Notes: generated by a model not told the origin, from the letters alone. A stretch of 58,742 bases of DNA from an uncultured Clostridium sp. (GCA_945917985.1 CAMEIH010000013.1:1-58742); one strand, 5' to 3'; positions 36,193 through 46,370 are shown, counted from the first letter of the stretch. Translations and numbers: made by a program.

Positions 36193-36453
36193 ATGCAGGA
36201 CTTAGGAAATACACAATTTTTTAAAGTGGAAACAGATAACAATACAGTGAAGAAGACGTTGGATGAAGTATATCATGCGTTGACAGAGAAGGGATATAAT
36301 CCTGTAAACCAGATTGTTGGATATATTATGTCAGGAGATCCCACTTACATTACCAGTCATAGAAATGCGAGAAGCCTTATTATGAAGGTGGAGAGGGATG
36401 AACTGGTAGAAGAGCTGCTCACAGAATATATTAAGAATAATAACTGGAAATAA
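36193..36453 (+). CDS. ireB: IreB-family regulatory phosphoprotein
   Basis: An 86-residue UPF0297/IreB protein. ATG 36193 is preferred over the GTG nine bases upstream, because AAGGGG fits its spacing and [10 protein letters not shown] is the family start. The conserved sequence [23 protein letters not shown] and [18 protein letters not shown] is fully present. In Enterococcus IreB is phosphorylated by the PASTA kinase IreK and affects cephalosporin resistance. It opens the conserved operon ireB-ruvX-DUF1292, here with 5 bp to ruvX. Confidence 0.95.
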   Translation: MQDLGNTQFFKVETDNNTVKKTLDEVYHALTEKGYNPVNQIVGYIMSGDPTYITSHRNARSLIMKVERDELVEELLTEYIKNNNWK

Positions 36454-36458
36454 TTTTT

Positions 36459-36914
36459 ATGAGGATCATGGGTTTGGATTTCGGAGCAAAAACAGTAGGG
36501 GTGGCTATCAGCGATTCCTTGCTTGTTACTGCTCAGGGAATAGAAATTATCAGAAGAAAAGACGAGAATAAACTACGGCAGACACTGGCAAGAATCGAGG
36601 AACTGATTCTTGCGTATCAAGTGGAAGAAATTGTACTGGGACTTCCTAAGAATATGAATGATACGCTTGGCGCCAGAGTCGAGCTTACCAATGAATTTAA
36701 GGAAAAACTGGAGAGGCGGACAGGACTTCCTGTTCATATGTGGGATGAGAGACTGACCACAGTTGCCGCAGATAAAGCGATGATGGAGGCGGGAATACGC
36801 CGGGAAAACAGAAAAGAATATGTGGATAAGATCGCTGCGGTTTTTATTCTGCAGGGATATCTTGATTTGCGAAGCAGGAAGAAACAGGAAGAGGTATCAG
36901 ATTGGAAAAAATAG
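36459..36914 (+). CDS. ruvX: RuvX/YqgF pre-16S rRNA nuclease (putative Holliday junction resolvase)
   Basis: A 151-residue RNase H-fold nuclease with the family motifs [31 protein letters not shown] and the terminal Asp region [14 protein letters not shown], so the catalytic acidic residues are in place. YqgF matures the 5' end of 16S rRNA in E. coli; a junction-resolvase role was suggested earlier. It follows ireB and overlaps the DUF1292 gene by 13 bp. The C-terminal tail ([14 protein letters not shown]) is charged. Confidence 0.93.
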   Translation: MRIMGLDFGAKTVGVAISDSLLVTAQGIEIIRRKDENKLRQTLARIEELILAYQVEEIVLGLPKNMNDTLGARVELTNEFKEKLERRTGLPVHMWDERLTTVAADKAMMEAGIRRENRKEYVDKIAAVFILQGYLDLRSRKKQEEVSDWKK

Positions 36915-37159
36915 CATTTGCTCTGGAAGGAGCTGAAACTGCCTGGTTTTATGTACTGGAACAGACAACAATAGGAGGCAGACACTATATCCTGGTAACG
37001 GAAGAGGAAGAAGGAGATTCGGATGCCCTTATTTTGAAGGAGATCTCCGACGAAAAAGGAACTGAGAGCACCTACGAGATCGTAGAGGATGACACGGAAC
37101 TGTCTGCAGTAGCGGCCGTGTTTGAAAATCTGCTTGATGATATTGCAATTGAAAAATAA
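36902..37159 (+). CDS. DUF1292 protein
   Basis: An 85-residue acidic protein starting at TTG 36902, within the end of ruvX; GAGGT lies about nine bases upstream. The sequence [20 protein letters not shown] with a following acidic stretch is the DUF1292 (YrzB-type) pattern. The family always travels with ireB/yrzL and ruvX, so a role in the same regulatory or RNA pathway is likely, but its function is not known. Translation is coupled to ruvX by the 13-bp overlap. Confidence 0.9.
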   Translation: MEKIAFALEGAETAWFYVLEQTTIGGRHYILVTEEEEGDSDALILKEISDEKGTESTYEIVEDDTELSAVAAVFENLLDDIAIEK

Positions 37160-37323
37160 TACAGTTATTGTCGAACTGAATTTGAATGACAGACCTACGG
37201 CGGATAATGAACCTGCATGTTTAGAAAACGGAAGATGGAAACGTGTACGGCCATCATTGTATTGAACCGGTCTGCCATAAAGGAAAGTTCTACAGTTATT
37301 GTAAAAATATGGAGGTAAATTGA

Positions 37324-38997
37324 TTGAAAAAAATAAAACAAAACACGGGTTCCAGGCTGAAAGTGATTCCACTTGGCGGTTTGGAACAAATTGGTATGAA
37401 CATTACTGCCTTTGAGTATGAAGACAGTATTGTTGTGGTGGACTGTGGTCTTTCCTTTCCTGAGGATGATATGCTGGGAATTGATCTTGTCATTCCGGAT
37501 ATCACATATCTGAAGAACAATATTGAAAAAGTAAAAGGGTTTATGATTACCCACGGTCACGAGGATCATATCGGAGCTCTTCCCTATGTCCTCAAGGAGA
37601 TCAATGTTCCCGTCTATGCCACCAGACTGACCATGGGACTGATCGAAAACAAACTGAAGGAGCACAATCTCACCAACCTGGTGAAGCGTAAGGTTGTGAA
37701 ATTCGGACAATCCATTAATCTGGGACAATTCAGAGTGGAATTTATCAAAACCAATCACAGCATTGTAGATGCCGCAGCACTTGCCATCTATTCACCGGCG
37801 GGTGTGGTGGTACACACGGGTGATTTTAAAGTTGACTATACGCCGGTGTTCGGAGATGCCATTGATCTGCAGCGTTTTGCCGAGCTTGGTAAAAAGGGTG
37901 TACTGGCGCTGATGTGTGACTCCACCAATGCGGAGCGCCCGGGCTTTACCCCTTCGGAAAAAAAGCTTGGAAAGACCTTTGATGCCATTTTTGAGGATCA
38001 TAAAAACACCCGCATTATCATTGCAACCTTTGCATCCAATGTAGACAGAGTGCAGCAGATTATTAATTCTGCATATAAATTTGGCCGTAAGGTGGTAGTA
38101 GAAGGCAGAAGTATGGTGAATATCATTGAGGTTGCCACCAACCTGGGGTGCCTGAGCATACCGGACCAGACCTTGATCGATATCGAACAGTTAAAGAATT
38201 ATCCGGATGAAAAGACAGTTATCATTACCACCGGCAGTCAGGGAGAAAGTATGGCGGCTTTAAGCCGTATGGCAGAGGACAATCACAGAAAGATTTCCAT
38301 CGGACCTAAAGATACCGTTATCTTTTCCTCCAATCCAATACCCGGAAATGAAAAGGCGGTTACCAATGTGATCAACCAGCTGCTTTTAAAGGGTGCGGAT
38401 GTGATTTTCCAGGATGTGCATGTGTCGGGACATGCCTGTCAGGAAGAGATCAAGCTGATCTATACCCTGGTACATCCCAAGTATGCGATTCCTGTACACG
38501 GAGAATATAAGCATCTGATCGCACAGGCAAAGATTGCAAAGGAACTGGGAATTCCCAAGGAGAACATCTTTATCCTGCAGTCGGGAGATGTACTGGAATT
38601 GTCCGAGGAATCGGCAGCAGTGACAGGAAAGGTTCCCGTGGGCGATATTCTGGTGGACGGACTGGGTGTCGGCGATGTGGGAAATATTGTGCTTCGTGAC
38701 AGACAGCATCTGGCAGAGGATGGTATCATTATCGTGGTACTGGGACTTGACGGTGCCAGCGATGAACTGGTCAGCGGTCCCGATATTATTTCCAGAGGCT
38801 TTGTCTATGTCAGGGAATCGGATGAACTGATGGAGGAAGCAAGAATTGTTGTAAATGAAGCGGTGGAAGGATGCCTTGACAGAGGCATCACTGATTGGGG
38901 GAAATTAAAGAGCTCCATCAAGGATTCTTTAAGCGATTATGTATGGAAAAAGACAAAACGCCGCCCCATGATTCTGCCCATTATTATGGAAGTATAA
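37324..38997 (+). CDS. rnj: Ribonuclease J
   Basis: A 557-residue metallo-beta-lactamase/beta-CASP RNase starting at TTG 37324, with GGAGGT (37311-37316) upstream. The metal site is HGHEDHIGAL near residue 76. The other ligands include HTGDFK and, in the C-terminal part of the core, HVSGHACQEE and VHGEYKH. It has both endo- and 5'-exonuclease activity and matures or degrades mRNA and rRNA. The start and length agree with a single RnjA-type enzyme; there is no second copy in the window. The 165-bp leader before it holds a repeated 11-mer. Confidence 0.95.
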   Translation: MKKIKQNTGSRLKVIPLGGLEQIGMNITAFEYEDSIVVVDCGLSFPEDDMLGIDLVIPDITYLKNNIEKVKGFMITHGHEDHIGALPYVLKEINVPVYATRLTMGLIENKLKEHNLTNLVKRKVVKFGQSINLGQFRVEFIKTNHSIVDAAALAIYSPAGVVVHTGDFKVDYTPVFGDAIDLQRFAELGKKGVLALMCDSTNAERPGFTPSEKKLGKTFDAIFEDHKNTRIIIATFASNVDRVQQIINSAYKFGRKVVVEGRSMVNIIEVATNLGCLSIPDQTLIDIEQLKNYPDEKTVIITTGSQGESMAALSRMAEDNHRKISIGPKDTVIFSSNPIPGNEKAVTNVINQLLLKGADVIFQDVHVSGHACQEEIKLIYTLVHPKYAIPVHGEYKHLIAQAKIAKELGIPKENIFILQSGDVLELSEESAAVTGKVPVGDILVDGLGVGDVGNIVLRDRQHLAEDGIIIVVLGLDGASDELVSGPDIISRGFVYVRESDELMEEARIVVNEAVEGCLDRGITDWGKLKSSIKDSLSDYVWKKTKRRPMILPIIMEV

Positions 38998-39036
38998 AGA
39001 GCTTGTTCAGATCAAAGATAAAACGGAGACTTTAGC

Positions 39037-39366
39037 ATGGAAGACAGCCTGGAAAATGCAACAGCAAGTTATGTAAAAGCAATCAGGGATACCGCTGTTT
39101 ACAAAAAATATTGTGAACAGCTGGAAAGACTGAAAAGAAATCCGGAGCAATACCAGAAAGTAAATGAATTCAGAAGAAGAAATTTCGAAATTCAAAATAC
39201 TGCCCAGAAAGATGAATTGTTTGATAAGATGGATGCTTTTGAGCAGGAATTTGAGAAATTCAGGGAGGATTCGGTGGTAGATGAGTTTTTAAGGGCAGAG
39301 CTTGCTTTCTGCCGGATGATGCAGGAAGTTAATCTTTATATTATGGAAGCAGTAAATTTTGAGTAG
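39037..39366 (+). CDS. YlbF/YmcA-family protein
   Basis: A 109-residue helical protein with GGAG before the ATG. The pattern YKKYCEQLERLKRNPEQYQKVNEFRRRNFEIQ is typical of the YlbF/YmcA family. In B. subtilis YlbF, YmcA and YaaT form the Y-complex, which carries Fe-S clusters, binds RNase Y and affects mRNA maturation, sporulation and competence. It follows RNase J by 39 bp, which suits an RNA-metabolism role. It is probably co-transcribed with the next genes. Confidence 0.85.
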   Translation: MEDSLENATASYVKAIRDTAVYKKYCEQLERLKRNPEQYQKVNEFRRRNFEIQNTAQKDELFDKMDAFEQEFEKFREDSVVDEFLRAELAFCRMMQEVNLYIMEAVNFE

Positions 39367-39395
39367 AGCGTATGCCCAAAGAAAGGCGTGATTTT

Positions 39396-39848
39396 ATGAA
39401 TGGAAAATATCTGGTGGGAGCAGTAATCGAGGCTGTCATAAAGGTGATTGTGATAGCGGTTGTAGTAATGTTTGTATTCCGCACTGCCACAACAGCCTAT
39501 GACTTTGGCTATAAAGTGTTTGCGGACAAACCGGTTTCCGTATCAGGAGGCAGGACCATCACGGTGGGAATTGCAGAAAGTGCAAGTGTAAAGGATATTG
39601 CACAGATGCTGGAAGAAAAAGGCCTTATCGAAGATGCAAGACTTTTTGTGGTGCAGGAACTTTTATCTGCCTACCATGGAGAAATCCTTCCCGGTATTTA
39701 TGATCTCTCCACAAGTATGACAGCAGAGGAAATGCTGGCGGTTATGTCAACACCGGCGGAAGAATCGAAAGAAGAAGATGATGATGTCGGTGAGAGTGTG
39801 GAGGAAAGCGAAGAGATTGAAAATACGGAAGGTATGACGGCAGAATAA
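39396..39848 (+). CDS. Short MltG-like membrane protein without catalytic domain
   Basis: A 150-residue protein. ATG 39396 with AAAGG before it is preferred over ATG 39372. One N-terminal membrane helix (VGAVIEAVIKVIVIAVVVMFVF) is followed by a small extracellular domain with ITVGIAESASVKDIAQMLEEKGLIEDARLF and GIYDLSTSMTAEEMLAVMS. This matches the LysM-like N-terminal part of the YceG/MltG family. The protein ends where the catalytic domain, including the essential Glu, would begin, and continues only as an acidic low-complexity tail. It therefore cannot be a transglycosylase. It may bind peptidoglycan or regulate MltG. Confidence 0.75.
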   Translation: MNGKYLVGAVIEAVIKVIVIAVVVMFVFRTATTAYDFGYKVFADKPVSVSGGRTITVGIAESASVKDIAQMLEEKGLIEDARLFVVQELLSAYHGEILPGIYDLSTSMTAEEMLAVMSTPAEESKEEDDDVGESVEESEEIENTEGMTAE

Positions 39849-39862
39849 AGAGGAGTATTTGC

Positions 39863-40504
39863 ATGATCACAGAAGAGAGAATCAGTACCTTTATCAATTC
39901 TTTTGATACCGGTAATACTCCGTTTTTAAATGAACTGGAGCAATATGCCATTAGGACCAATGTGCCTGTTATCAGACCGCAGATGCAAAGTCTGTTAAAG
40001 CTTCTTCTCGCCATGAAGCAGCCCAAGACGATTCTGGAGGTGGGAACAGCCATTGGTTTTTCTGCTTTACTGATGAGTGAATACGGACCGGAGGATTGTA
40101 AGATCACTACCATAGAAAAATATGAAAAGAGAATTCCTGTTGCCCGCGAAAACTTTAAAAAGGCGGGGAGAGAGCAGCAGATTACACTCCTTGAAGGGGA
40201 TGCCACGGAGATCTTAAGGGAGCTTTCGGGTCCCTATGATATGATCTTTATGGATGCGGCAAAGGGGCAGTATATCAATTTTCTGCCTGACATCATGAAG
40301 CTTTTGCCAAAGGGCGGTATTCTGATATCCGACAATGTGTTGCAGGACGGGGATGTTTTGGAATCCCGGTATGCGGTAACAAGAAGAAACAGAACCATTC
40401 ATACAAGAATGAGGGATTACCTGTATGAACTCAAGCATAATGAAAATCTGCAGACAGATATTCTCCCTGTGGGTGACGGTGTGACCATCAGCGTCCGCAG
40501 ATAG
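39863..40504 (+). CDS. trmR: tRNA 5-hydroxyuridine methyltransferase (O-methyltransferase family 3)
   Basis: A 213-residue SAM-dependent methyltransferase with AGGAG before the ATG. It shows the YrrM/COMT-like motifs ILEVGTAIGFSALLMSE, EGDATEILREL and DMIFMDAAKGQY. In B. subtilis the orthologue TrmR (YrrM) methylates 5-hydroxyuridine at wobble position 34 of tRNA to 5-methoxyuridine. The U32-family gene directly downstream (28 bp) makes the 5-hydroxy group in B. subtilis, which supports the assignment here. The start is clear. Confidence 0.88.
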   Translation: MITEERISTFINSFDTGNTPFLNELEQYAIRTNVPVIRPQMQSLLKLLLAMKQPKTILEVGTAIGFSALLMSEYGPEDCKITTIEKYEKRIPVARENFKKAGREQQITLLEGDATEILRELSGPYDMIFMDAAKGQYINFLPDIMKLLPKGGILISDNVLQDGDVLESRYAVTRRNRTIHTRMRDYLYELKHNENLQTDILPVGDGVTISVRR

Positions 40505-40532
40505 CGCCTTTTATGGCAGAATGTGAGGAAAT

Positions 40533-41801
40533 ATGAAAAAACCAGAGCTATTGATACCGGCAAGCAGCCTTGAAGTATTAAAGACAGCCGTTTTGTTCGG
40601 TGCTGATGCAGTATATATCGGAGGAGAAGCCTTCAGTCTTCGGGCAAAGGCCAAAAATTTTTCAAAGGAAGATATGGCAGCAGGGATTGCTTTTGCCCAT
40701 GAGCATGGCGTGAAAGTACATGTAACAGCCAATATTCTTGCACACAACGGGGATATCGAGGAAGCTTCGCCCTATTTTAAGGAGCTGAGGGAAATGAAAC
40801 CGGACGCCCTAATCATTTCGGATCCGGGCATGTTTACATTGGCAAGGGAAATCTGTCCGGAAATTGACATTCACATATCTACCCAGGCCAATAATACCAA
40901 CTATATGACTTATCTGTTCTGGTATAAACAGGGGGCAAAGAGAGTAGTTTCTGCAAGAGAGCTGTCTCTTGAGGAAATTAAGGAGATCAGAAAGAAAATA
41001 CCGGAAGATTTGGAAATAGAAAGCTTTATCCATGGTGCCATGTGTATTTCTTATTCAGGAAGATGCCTTTTGAGTAATTATTTTACAGGAAGAGATGCTA
41101 ATCAGGGGGCTTGCACCCATCCCTGCAGATGGAAATATGCTGTCATGGAGGAGAGCCGTCCCGGAGAATACCTGCCTGTCTATGAGAATGAGAGAGGCAC
41201 TTATATTTTTAACTCTAAAGACCTTTGTATGATCGAGCATATTCCGGAGATGATTGAGGCGGGAATCGACAGCTTTAAGATTGAGGGCCGCATGAAAACA
41301 GCTCTTTATGTGGCTGCGGTTGCAAGAACCTACCGGAAGGCTATTGATGATTATCTGGAATCAGAGGAAAAATATCGTTCAAATCTGGACTGGTACCGGG
41401 CTGAGATTGCAAAGTGCACCTACCGGCAGTTTACCACGGGTTTTTATTTTGGAAAGCCGGATGAAAATACTCAGATTTATGACTCCAATACGTATGTTAA
41501 TGAGTATATTTATTTGGGAATTGTGGAAGAGATCACAGACCACATTGCAGGAATGCCGGATAACGGTGAGCACAAACGCTATGCCAGAATCGAACAGAGA
41601 AATAAATTCTGTGTGGGGGATATCATCGAAATTATGAAGCCGGATGGAAGAAATGTGCCGGTAACCGTGCTTTCCCTTACTACCGCGGAAGGAGAAAGAG
41701 TGGAGAGTGCACCACATCCACAGCAGATATTATATGTGGAACTTGACGGGGAAGCGGACAGATACGATCTTCTTCGCATGAAAAAGGATTCTAATCAATA
41801 A
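40533..41801 (+). CDS. trhP: U32-family tRNA hydroxylation protein (TrhP type)
   Basis: A 422-residue protein with the U32 signature [20 protein letters not shown], followed by a Cys cluster ([11 protein letters not shown]) that probably binds an Fe-S cluster. The N-terminal TIM-barrel-like part ([20 protein letters not shown]) and a C-terminal beta-domain are both present. It is usually labelled a collagenase-like peptidase, but the close relatives TrhP and YrrN/O hydroxylate tRNA wobble uridine with prephenate as precursor. Co-location with trmR supports the tRNA role. Only one U32 gene is present here, whereas B. subtilis has two. Confidence 0.87.
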   Translation: MKKPELLIPASSLEVLKTAVLFGADAVYIGGEAFSLRAKAKNFSKEDMAAGIAFAHEHGVKVHVTANILAHNGDIEEASPYFKELREMKPDALIISDPGMFTLAREICPEIDIHISTQANNTNYMTYLFWYKQGAKRVVSARELSLEEIKEIRKKIPEDLEIESFIHGAMCISYSGRCLLSNYFTGRDANQGACTHPCRWKYAVMEESRPGEYLPVYENERGTYIFNSKDLCMIEHIPEMIEAGIDSFKIEGRMKTALYVAAVARTYRKAIDDYLESEEKYRSNLDWYRAEIAKCTYRQFTTGFYFGKPDENTQIYDSNTYVNEYIYLGIVEEITDHIAGMPDNGEHKRYARIEQRNKFCVGDIIEIMKPDGRNVPVTVLSLTTAEGERVESAPHPQQILYVELDGEADRYDLLRMKKDSNQ

Positions 41802-41848
41802 TTATGTGTATATACGAAACAAAATTTTATAAGGGAGGAACTGAAAAG

Positions 41849-43960
41849 ATGAACGAGACAGTGGGCGTAGAGGAGCTGTTTGGCAGCAAAGTCTTCACCC
41901 GGGCGACGATGAGGGAACGTCTGCCCAAAAACGTGTACAGGGAAGTAATCAAAGTCACAGAGGAAGGAGGGGAACTTACGCTGCAGTCTGCCGATGTGAT
42001 CGCAAAGGCCATGAAGGACTGGGCGGTGGAAAACGGGGCAACTCATTATACCCATTGGTTCCAGCCTCTGACCGGTATCACAGCGGAAAAGCACGACTCC
42101 TTTGTGACCCATCCGGATGCAGACGGAAAAATGCTGATGGAATTTTCGGGAAAGGAACTGATCAAAGGAGAGCCGGATGCATCTTCTTTCCCATCGGGAG
42201 GCCTTCGCGCTACCTTTGAGGCCAGAGGATACACCACATGGGATATTACATCTCCTGCTTTTATCAAAGAGACAGCTACCGGCCCCACTCTTTGTATTCC
42301 CACGGCTTTCTGTTCTTATACAGGAGAAGCTCTTGATAAGAAAACACCGCTTTTGAGATCCATGGAAGCGCTCAGCAAACAGGCAGTCAGACTGGTTCGT
42401 CTCTTTGGTAATACGGAGGCAAAAAAAGTGATTCCGTCTGTGGGAGCGGAGCAGGAATATTTCCTGGTGGATCAGAAGAAAGCCCTTCAGAGAGAGGATA
42501 TTATCTTTTCCGGCAGAACCCTGTTCGGTGCACCGGCGCCTAAGGGACAGGAGATGGATGACCATTATTTCGGTGTGATCAGAGAGCGTATCGGCGCCTT
42601 TATGCATGATGTGAATATCGAACTCTGGAAGCTTGGTGTCACAGCTAAAACCCAGCACAATGAAGCAGCGCCTGCCCAGCATGAGCTGGCACCTATCTAC
42701 GAATCCGCCAATGTGGCAGTGGATCACAACCAGCTGGTGATGGAAACTTTAAAGAGAGTAGCCGGCAAACACGGTCTGCGTTGTCTTTTGCATGAGAAGC
42801 CCTTTGCAGGTGTGAACGGATCGGGAAAACATAATAACTGGTCCATCACTACGGACAACGGGGTAAATCTGCTTGAACCTGGACAGACACCAAATGAAAA
42901 TATTCAGTTTCTGCTTGTGATTGCCTGTATCATGAAGGCGGTGGACACTCATGCAGATCTCTTAAGGCAGAGTGCCTCCAATGTGGGAAATGATCACAGA
43001 CTGGGTGGTTTCGAGGCGCCACCGGCTATCATCTCCATTTTCCTGGGAGAGCAGCTTGAAGATGTGGTGGAGCAGCTGGTGGAAACCGGAAAGGCTGATT
43101 CCCTGAAGAAAGGCGGCATCTTAAAGACAGGTGTTTCCACGCTGCCTGATTTTGTGAAGGATGCAACTGACCGCAACAGAACATCACCCTTTGCCTTTAC
43201 GGGAAACAAATTTGAATTCCGCAGTGTGGGAAGTGAGGATTCCATCGGAAGTCCTAACACTACTTTAAATGCAATCGTAGCGGAAGCTTTCTGCGAGGCT
43301 GCCGACCGGTTGGAGAATGCAGAAGACTTTGATCTCGCCGTGCATGATTTAATCAAGGAATATATGACAGAGCATCAGAGAATTATTTTCAATGGAAACG
43401 GCTATGCCAAAGAATGGGAGGAGGAAGCGGCAAGAAGAGGACTTCCCAATATCCCTTCCATGGTGGAAGCAGTGGGTGCTCTCACCACGGAAAAATCTAT
43501 CAGACTGTTTGAAAAATTTGGAATCTTTACGGAGGCGGAGCTTCGTTCCCGGGCGGAGATTCTTTATGAGACTTATGCAAAGACGATCAACATCGAAGCA
43601 CTTACCATGCTTGATATGGCAGATAAGCAGATCATCCCTGCCGTGATACGTTTCGCAGGCACTCTGGCAGATACCGCAGCAAAGGTAAAAGGAGTGGGCG
43701 GTGATGCTTCTGTTATGGAAGAGCTTTTGAAAAACATAACGGCAAAGCTGTCCGAGATGAAAAAAGCGGCAGATCATCTTGAAAAAGAGGAAAAGAAAGC
43801 TTCCTCCATGGAAAGAGGAAAGGAACAGGCCTTCTTCTATCATGATGTGGTGATGACTTCCATGAGTGAATTGAGAAAGCCGGCAGACGAGCTGGAAAAG
43901 CTGGTAGATAAAGAATATTGGCCTTTCCCCACCTATGCGGAATTACTCTTTGAGGTGTAA
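41849..43960 (+). CDS. glnN: Glutamine synthetase type III, copy 1
   Basis: A 703-residue GSIII that makes glutamine from glutamate, ammonia and ATP. ATG 41849 follows AGGGAGGA and begins like the second copy ([15 protein letters not shown]). GSIII signatures are visible: [47 protein letters not shown] and [10 protein letters not shown]. The enzyme forms dodecamers and is typical of Bacteroides, cyanobacteria and Clostridia. It follows the U32 gene at 47 bp with no clear promoter, while the second copy has its own promoter. The C-terminal tail is helical. No regulator is adjacent. Confidence 0.94.
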   Translation: MNETVGVEELFGSKVFTRATMRERLPKNVYREVIKVTEEGGELTLQSADVIAKAMKDWAVENGATHYTHWFQPLTGITAEKHDSFVTHPDADGKMLMEFSGKELIKGEPDASSFPSGGLRATFEARGYTTWDITSPAFIKETATGPTLCIPTAFCSYTGEALDKKTPLLRSMEALSKQAVRLVRLFGNTEAKKVIPSVGAEQEYFLVDQKKALQREDIIFSGRTLFGAPAPKGQEMDDHYFGVIRERIGAFMHDVNIELWKLGVTAKTQHNEAAPAQHELAPIYESANVAVDHNQLVMETLKRVAGKHGLRCLLHEKPFAGVNGSGKHNNWSITTDNGVNLLEPGQTPNENIQFLLVIACIMKAVDTHADLLRQSASNVGNDHRLGGFEAPPAIISIFLGEQLEDVVEQLVETGKADSLKKGGILKTGVSTLPDFVKDATDRNRTSPFAFTGNKFEFRSVGSEDSIGSPNTTLNAIVAEAFCEAADRLENAEDFDLAVHDLIKEYMTEHQRIIFNGNGYAKEWEEEAARRGLPNIPSMVEAVGALTTEKSIRLFEKFGIFTEAELRSRAEILYETYAKTINIEALTMLDMADKQIIPAVIRFAGTLADTAAKVKGVGGDASVMEELLKNITAKLSEMKKAADHLEKEEKKASSMERGKEQAFFYHDVVMTSMSELRKPADELEKLVDKEYWPFPTYAELLFEV

Positions 43961-44008
43961 GGATTACCCTGTTTAATTATTTTTTTAAATATTTTTTAAA
44001 AATTGTGC

Positions 44009-44037
44009 TTGCAATTTCAAAAGTTTTGTTGTATGGT
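44009..44037 (+). promoter_or_regulatory. Candidate promoter of the second glnN
   Basis: TTGCAA (44009-44014) and TATGGT (44032-44037) with a 17-bp spacer. The predicted start at about 44044 gives a leader of roughly 105 nt. Confidence 0.5.
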
Positions 44038-44046
44038 AATAAATTA

Positions 44047-44122
44047 TAAGAGAACTGACTCTTAAATTCCATATGTAAAAATAAACGAAGACGTTTACAC
44101 GGGCAGTGTAGCGTCTTTTTTT
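44047..44122 (+). promoter_or_regulatory. Attenuator-type leader of the second glnN
   Basis: Three hairpins are visible. P1: TAAGAG (44047-44052), loop AACTGA, CTCTTA (44059-44064). P2: TAAACG (44082-44087), loop AAGA, CGTTTA (44092-44097). Terminator: AGACG (44089-44093) with CGTCT (44112-44116), an inner TACAC/GTGTA helix and a T run (44116-44122). P2 and the terminator share 44089-44097, so they exclude each other. The layout resembles ANTAR-regulated leaders, but the loops do not match the A1/G4 hexaloop rule. Confidence 0.65.
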
Positions 44123-44149
44123 ATTCAGTAAAACAGGGAGGACTAAACT

Positions 44150-46261
44150 ATGAGTGAAGTAGTAAACATCGAAGAACTATTTGGCAGCAAAGTATTTACG
44201 AGAGCAACCATGAAAGAACGTTTACCTAAAAACGTTTATAAGGAAGTTACCAGAATTATGGATCAGGGCGGTGAATTAACCCTGGCTACAGCCGATGTAG
44301 TTGCAAAAGCAATGAAGGACTGGGCAGTTGAAAATGGTGCAACCCACTATACTCACTGGTTCCAACCTCTGACCGGTATCACGGCAGAAAAGCATGATTC
44401 CTTTGTATCACATCCTGATGAAAGCGGCAAGATGATGATGGAATTTTCAGGAAAGGAACTGATTAAGGGAGAACCCGATGCTTCCTCCTTTCCTTCAGGC
44501 GGACTTCGTGCAACTTTTGAAGCAAGAGGATATACAGCATGGGATATCACTTCCCCTGCATTTTTGAAGGAAGATGCAACAGGCGTGATCCTCTGCATCC
44601 CCACAGCGTTCTGCTCCTATAAGGGAGAGGCGCTGGATAAAAAGACTCCACTTCTCAGATCCATGGAGGCTGTCAGCGAGCAGGCACTCAGAATAGTCCG
44701 TCTGTTTGGCAATACGGAAGCTACCAAGGTAGTTGCCAGTGTGGGACCTGAACAGGAATACTTCCTGGTTGACAGAGAAAAATATTTAAAGAGACCTGAC
44801 CTCATCTTTGCGGGCCGTACTTTGTTCGGCGCACCTGCTCCCAAGGGACAGGAGCTTGAAGATCATTACTTCGGCACCATTCGTGAGCGTATCGGTGCTT
44901 ATATGAAGGATCTGAACCTCGAGCTTTGGAAGCTTGGCGTTACTGCCAAGACACAGCATAACGAGGTTGCACCTGCCCAGCATGAACTGGCACCGATTTA
45001 TGAGACAGCAAACATTGCTGTTGACCATAACCAGCTGGTTATGGAGACCATGAAGAAGGTTGCAGGTCGTCACGGCATGACTTGTCTGCTTCACGAGAAG
45101 CCTTTTGCAGGTGTGAACGGTTCCGGTAAACATAATAACTGGTCACTGGGTACAGATAACGGTGTAAATCTTCTCGATCCCGGTGATACACCCAATGAAA
45201 ATATTCAGTTCCTGTTAGTGCTAGCCTGCATTATCAAAGCCGTTGATGTACACGCAGATCTGCTTCGTCAGAGCGCGTCCGATGTGGGTAACGATCACAG
45301 ACTTGGCGCTAATGAGGCACCTCCGGCTATCATCTCTATTTTCCTTGGAGAACAGCTTGAGGATGTGGTGAAACAGCTTGTTGAGACAGGGGAAGCTTCC
45401 AGATGCCTGGAAGGCGGAAAGCTTATGACAGGTGTTTCCACTCTGCCTGATCTTGCAAAGGATGCTACAGACAGAAACAGAACATCACCTTTTGCCTTCA
45501 CCGGAAACAAGTTTGAATTCCGTATGGTTGGTTCTTCCGATTCCATCGCAAGTCCCAACACCACACTGAATGCTATCGTTGCTGAAGCGTTCTGTGAAGC
45601 GGCAGATGTTCTGGAAAAGGCAGATGATTTTGACGTTGCAGTACATGATTTGATCAAGAAATACTTTACAGAGCATCAGAGAATCATCTTCAACGGAAAC
45701 GGCTATTCGGATGAATGGGTAGCAGAAGCAGAGAGAAGAGGACTTCCCAATATCAAGTCCATGATCGAGGCAGTAGATACCCTTACAACCGACAAGGCAG
45801 TTAAGCTGTTTGAAAAATTCGGTATCTTTACAAAGGCTGAGCTGGAATCCCGTGAAGAGGTTCTTTATGAAACTTATGCAAAGACTATTAATATTGAAGC
45901 ACTTACCATGATCGATATGGCTTCCAAACAGATCATTCCTGCAGTTGTGAAGTATACCAAAGGCCTTGCAGATACTGTGATCGCAGTAAAAGAAGCAGGG
46001 GCAGATGCCTCTGTACAAGCTGACCTTTTGAAGGAAGTTTCAACAAAACTTACAGCTATGAAGACAGCTCTTGCCAAGCTGGAAGAAGCAGAAGAGAAGG
46101 CCGGCGCAATAGAAAGTGTAAAGGATCAGGCATTCTTCTACAAAGATGTTGTAAAGGAAGCTATGGCAGACCTTAGAACACCTGCCGATGAGCTTGAGAT
46201 GATTGTAGATAAGAAGGTATGGCCGATTCCTACTTACGGCGATCTGATCTTTGAAGTATAA
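44150..46261 (+). CDS. glnN: Glutamine synthetase type III, copy 2
   Basis: A 703-residue GSIII, the same length as the upstream copy and aligned with it almost without gaps. Identical signatures include [19 protein letters not shown] and the [16 protein letters not shown] motif; the active-site region reads [12 protein letters not shown], the more usual form of the two. GGGAGG precedes the ATG. The gene has its own promoter, an attenuator-like leader and a strong downstream terminator, so it is separately regulated. Possible differences in kinetics or nitrogen response between the two copies cannot be read from sequence. Confidence 0.95.
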   Translation: MSEVVNIEELFGSKVFTRATMKERLPKNVYKEVTRIMDQGGELTLATADVVAKAMKDWAVENGATHYTHWFQPLTGITAEKHDSFVSHPDESGKMMMEFSGKELIKGEPDASSFPSGGLRATFEARGYTAWDITSPAFLKEDATGVILCIPTAFCSYKGEALDKKTPLLRSMEAVSEQALRIVRLFGNTEATKVVASVGPEQEYFLVDREKYLKRPDLIFAGRTLFGAPAPKGQELEDHYFGTIRERIGAYMKDLNLELWKLGVTAKTQHNEVAPAQHELAPIYETANIAVDHNQLVMETMKKVAGRHGMTCLLHEKPFAGVNGSGKHNNWSLGTDNGVNLLDPGDTPNENIQFLLVLACIIKAVDVHADLLRQSASDVGNDHRLGANEAPPAIISIFLGEQLEDVVKQLVETGEASRCLEGGKLMTGVSTLPDLAKDATDRNRTSPFAFTGNKFEFRMVGSSDSIASPNTTLNAIVAEAFCEAADVLEKADDFDVAVHDLIKKYFTEHQRIIFNGNGYSDEWVAEAERRGLPNIKSMIEAVDTLTTDKAVKLFEKFGIFTKAELESREEVLYETYAKTINIEALTMIDMASKQIIPAVVKYTKGLADTVIAVKEAGADASVQADLLKEVSTKLTAMKTALAKLEEAEEKAGAIESVKDQAFFYKDVVKEAMADLRTPADELEMIVDKKVWPIPTYGDLIFEV

Positions 46262-46308
46262 GATATAGCCTCCCTCCTTTGAGTGTTAGTAATATAACCC
46301 CCAAAGCA

Positions 46309-46343
46309 AATCCCCGGTTGATATACGTCAACCGGGGATTTTT
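46309..46343 (+). terminator. Terminator after the second glnN
   Basis: aatccccggttga (46309-46321) pairs perfectly with tcaaccggggatt (46328-46340) around a 6-nt loop and is followed by T residues. Confidence 0.93.
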
Positions 46344-46370
46344 ACAATAAAAAATAAATATTTTATTTAA

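Noticed and set aside
41795-42727. Long open frame on the minus strand inside the first glnN
   Set aside because: Antisense to a conserved GSIII gene; a similar shadow appears in the second copy.
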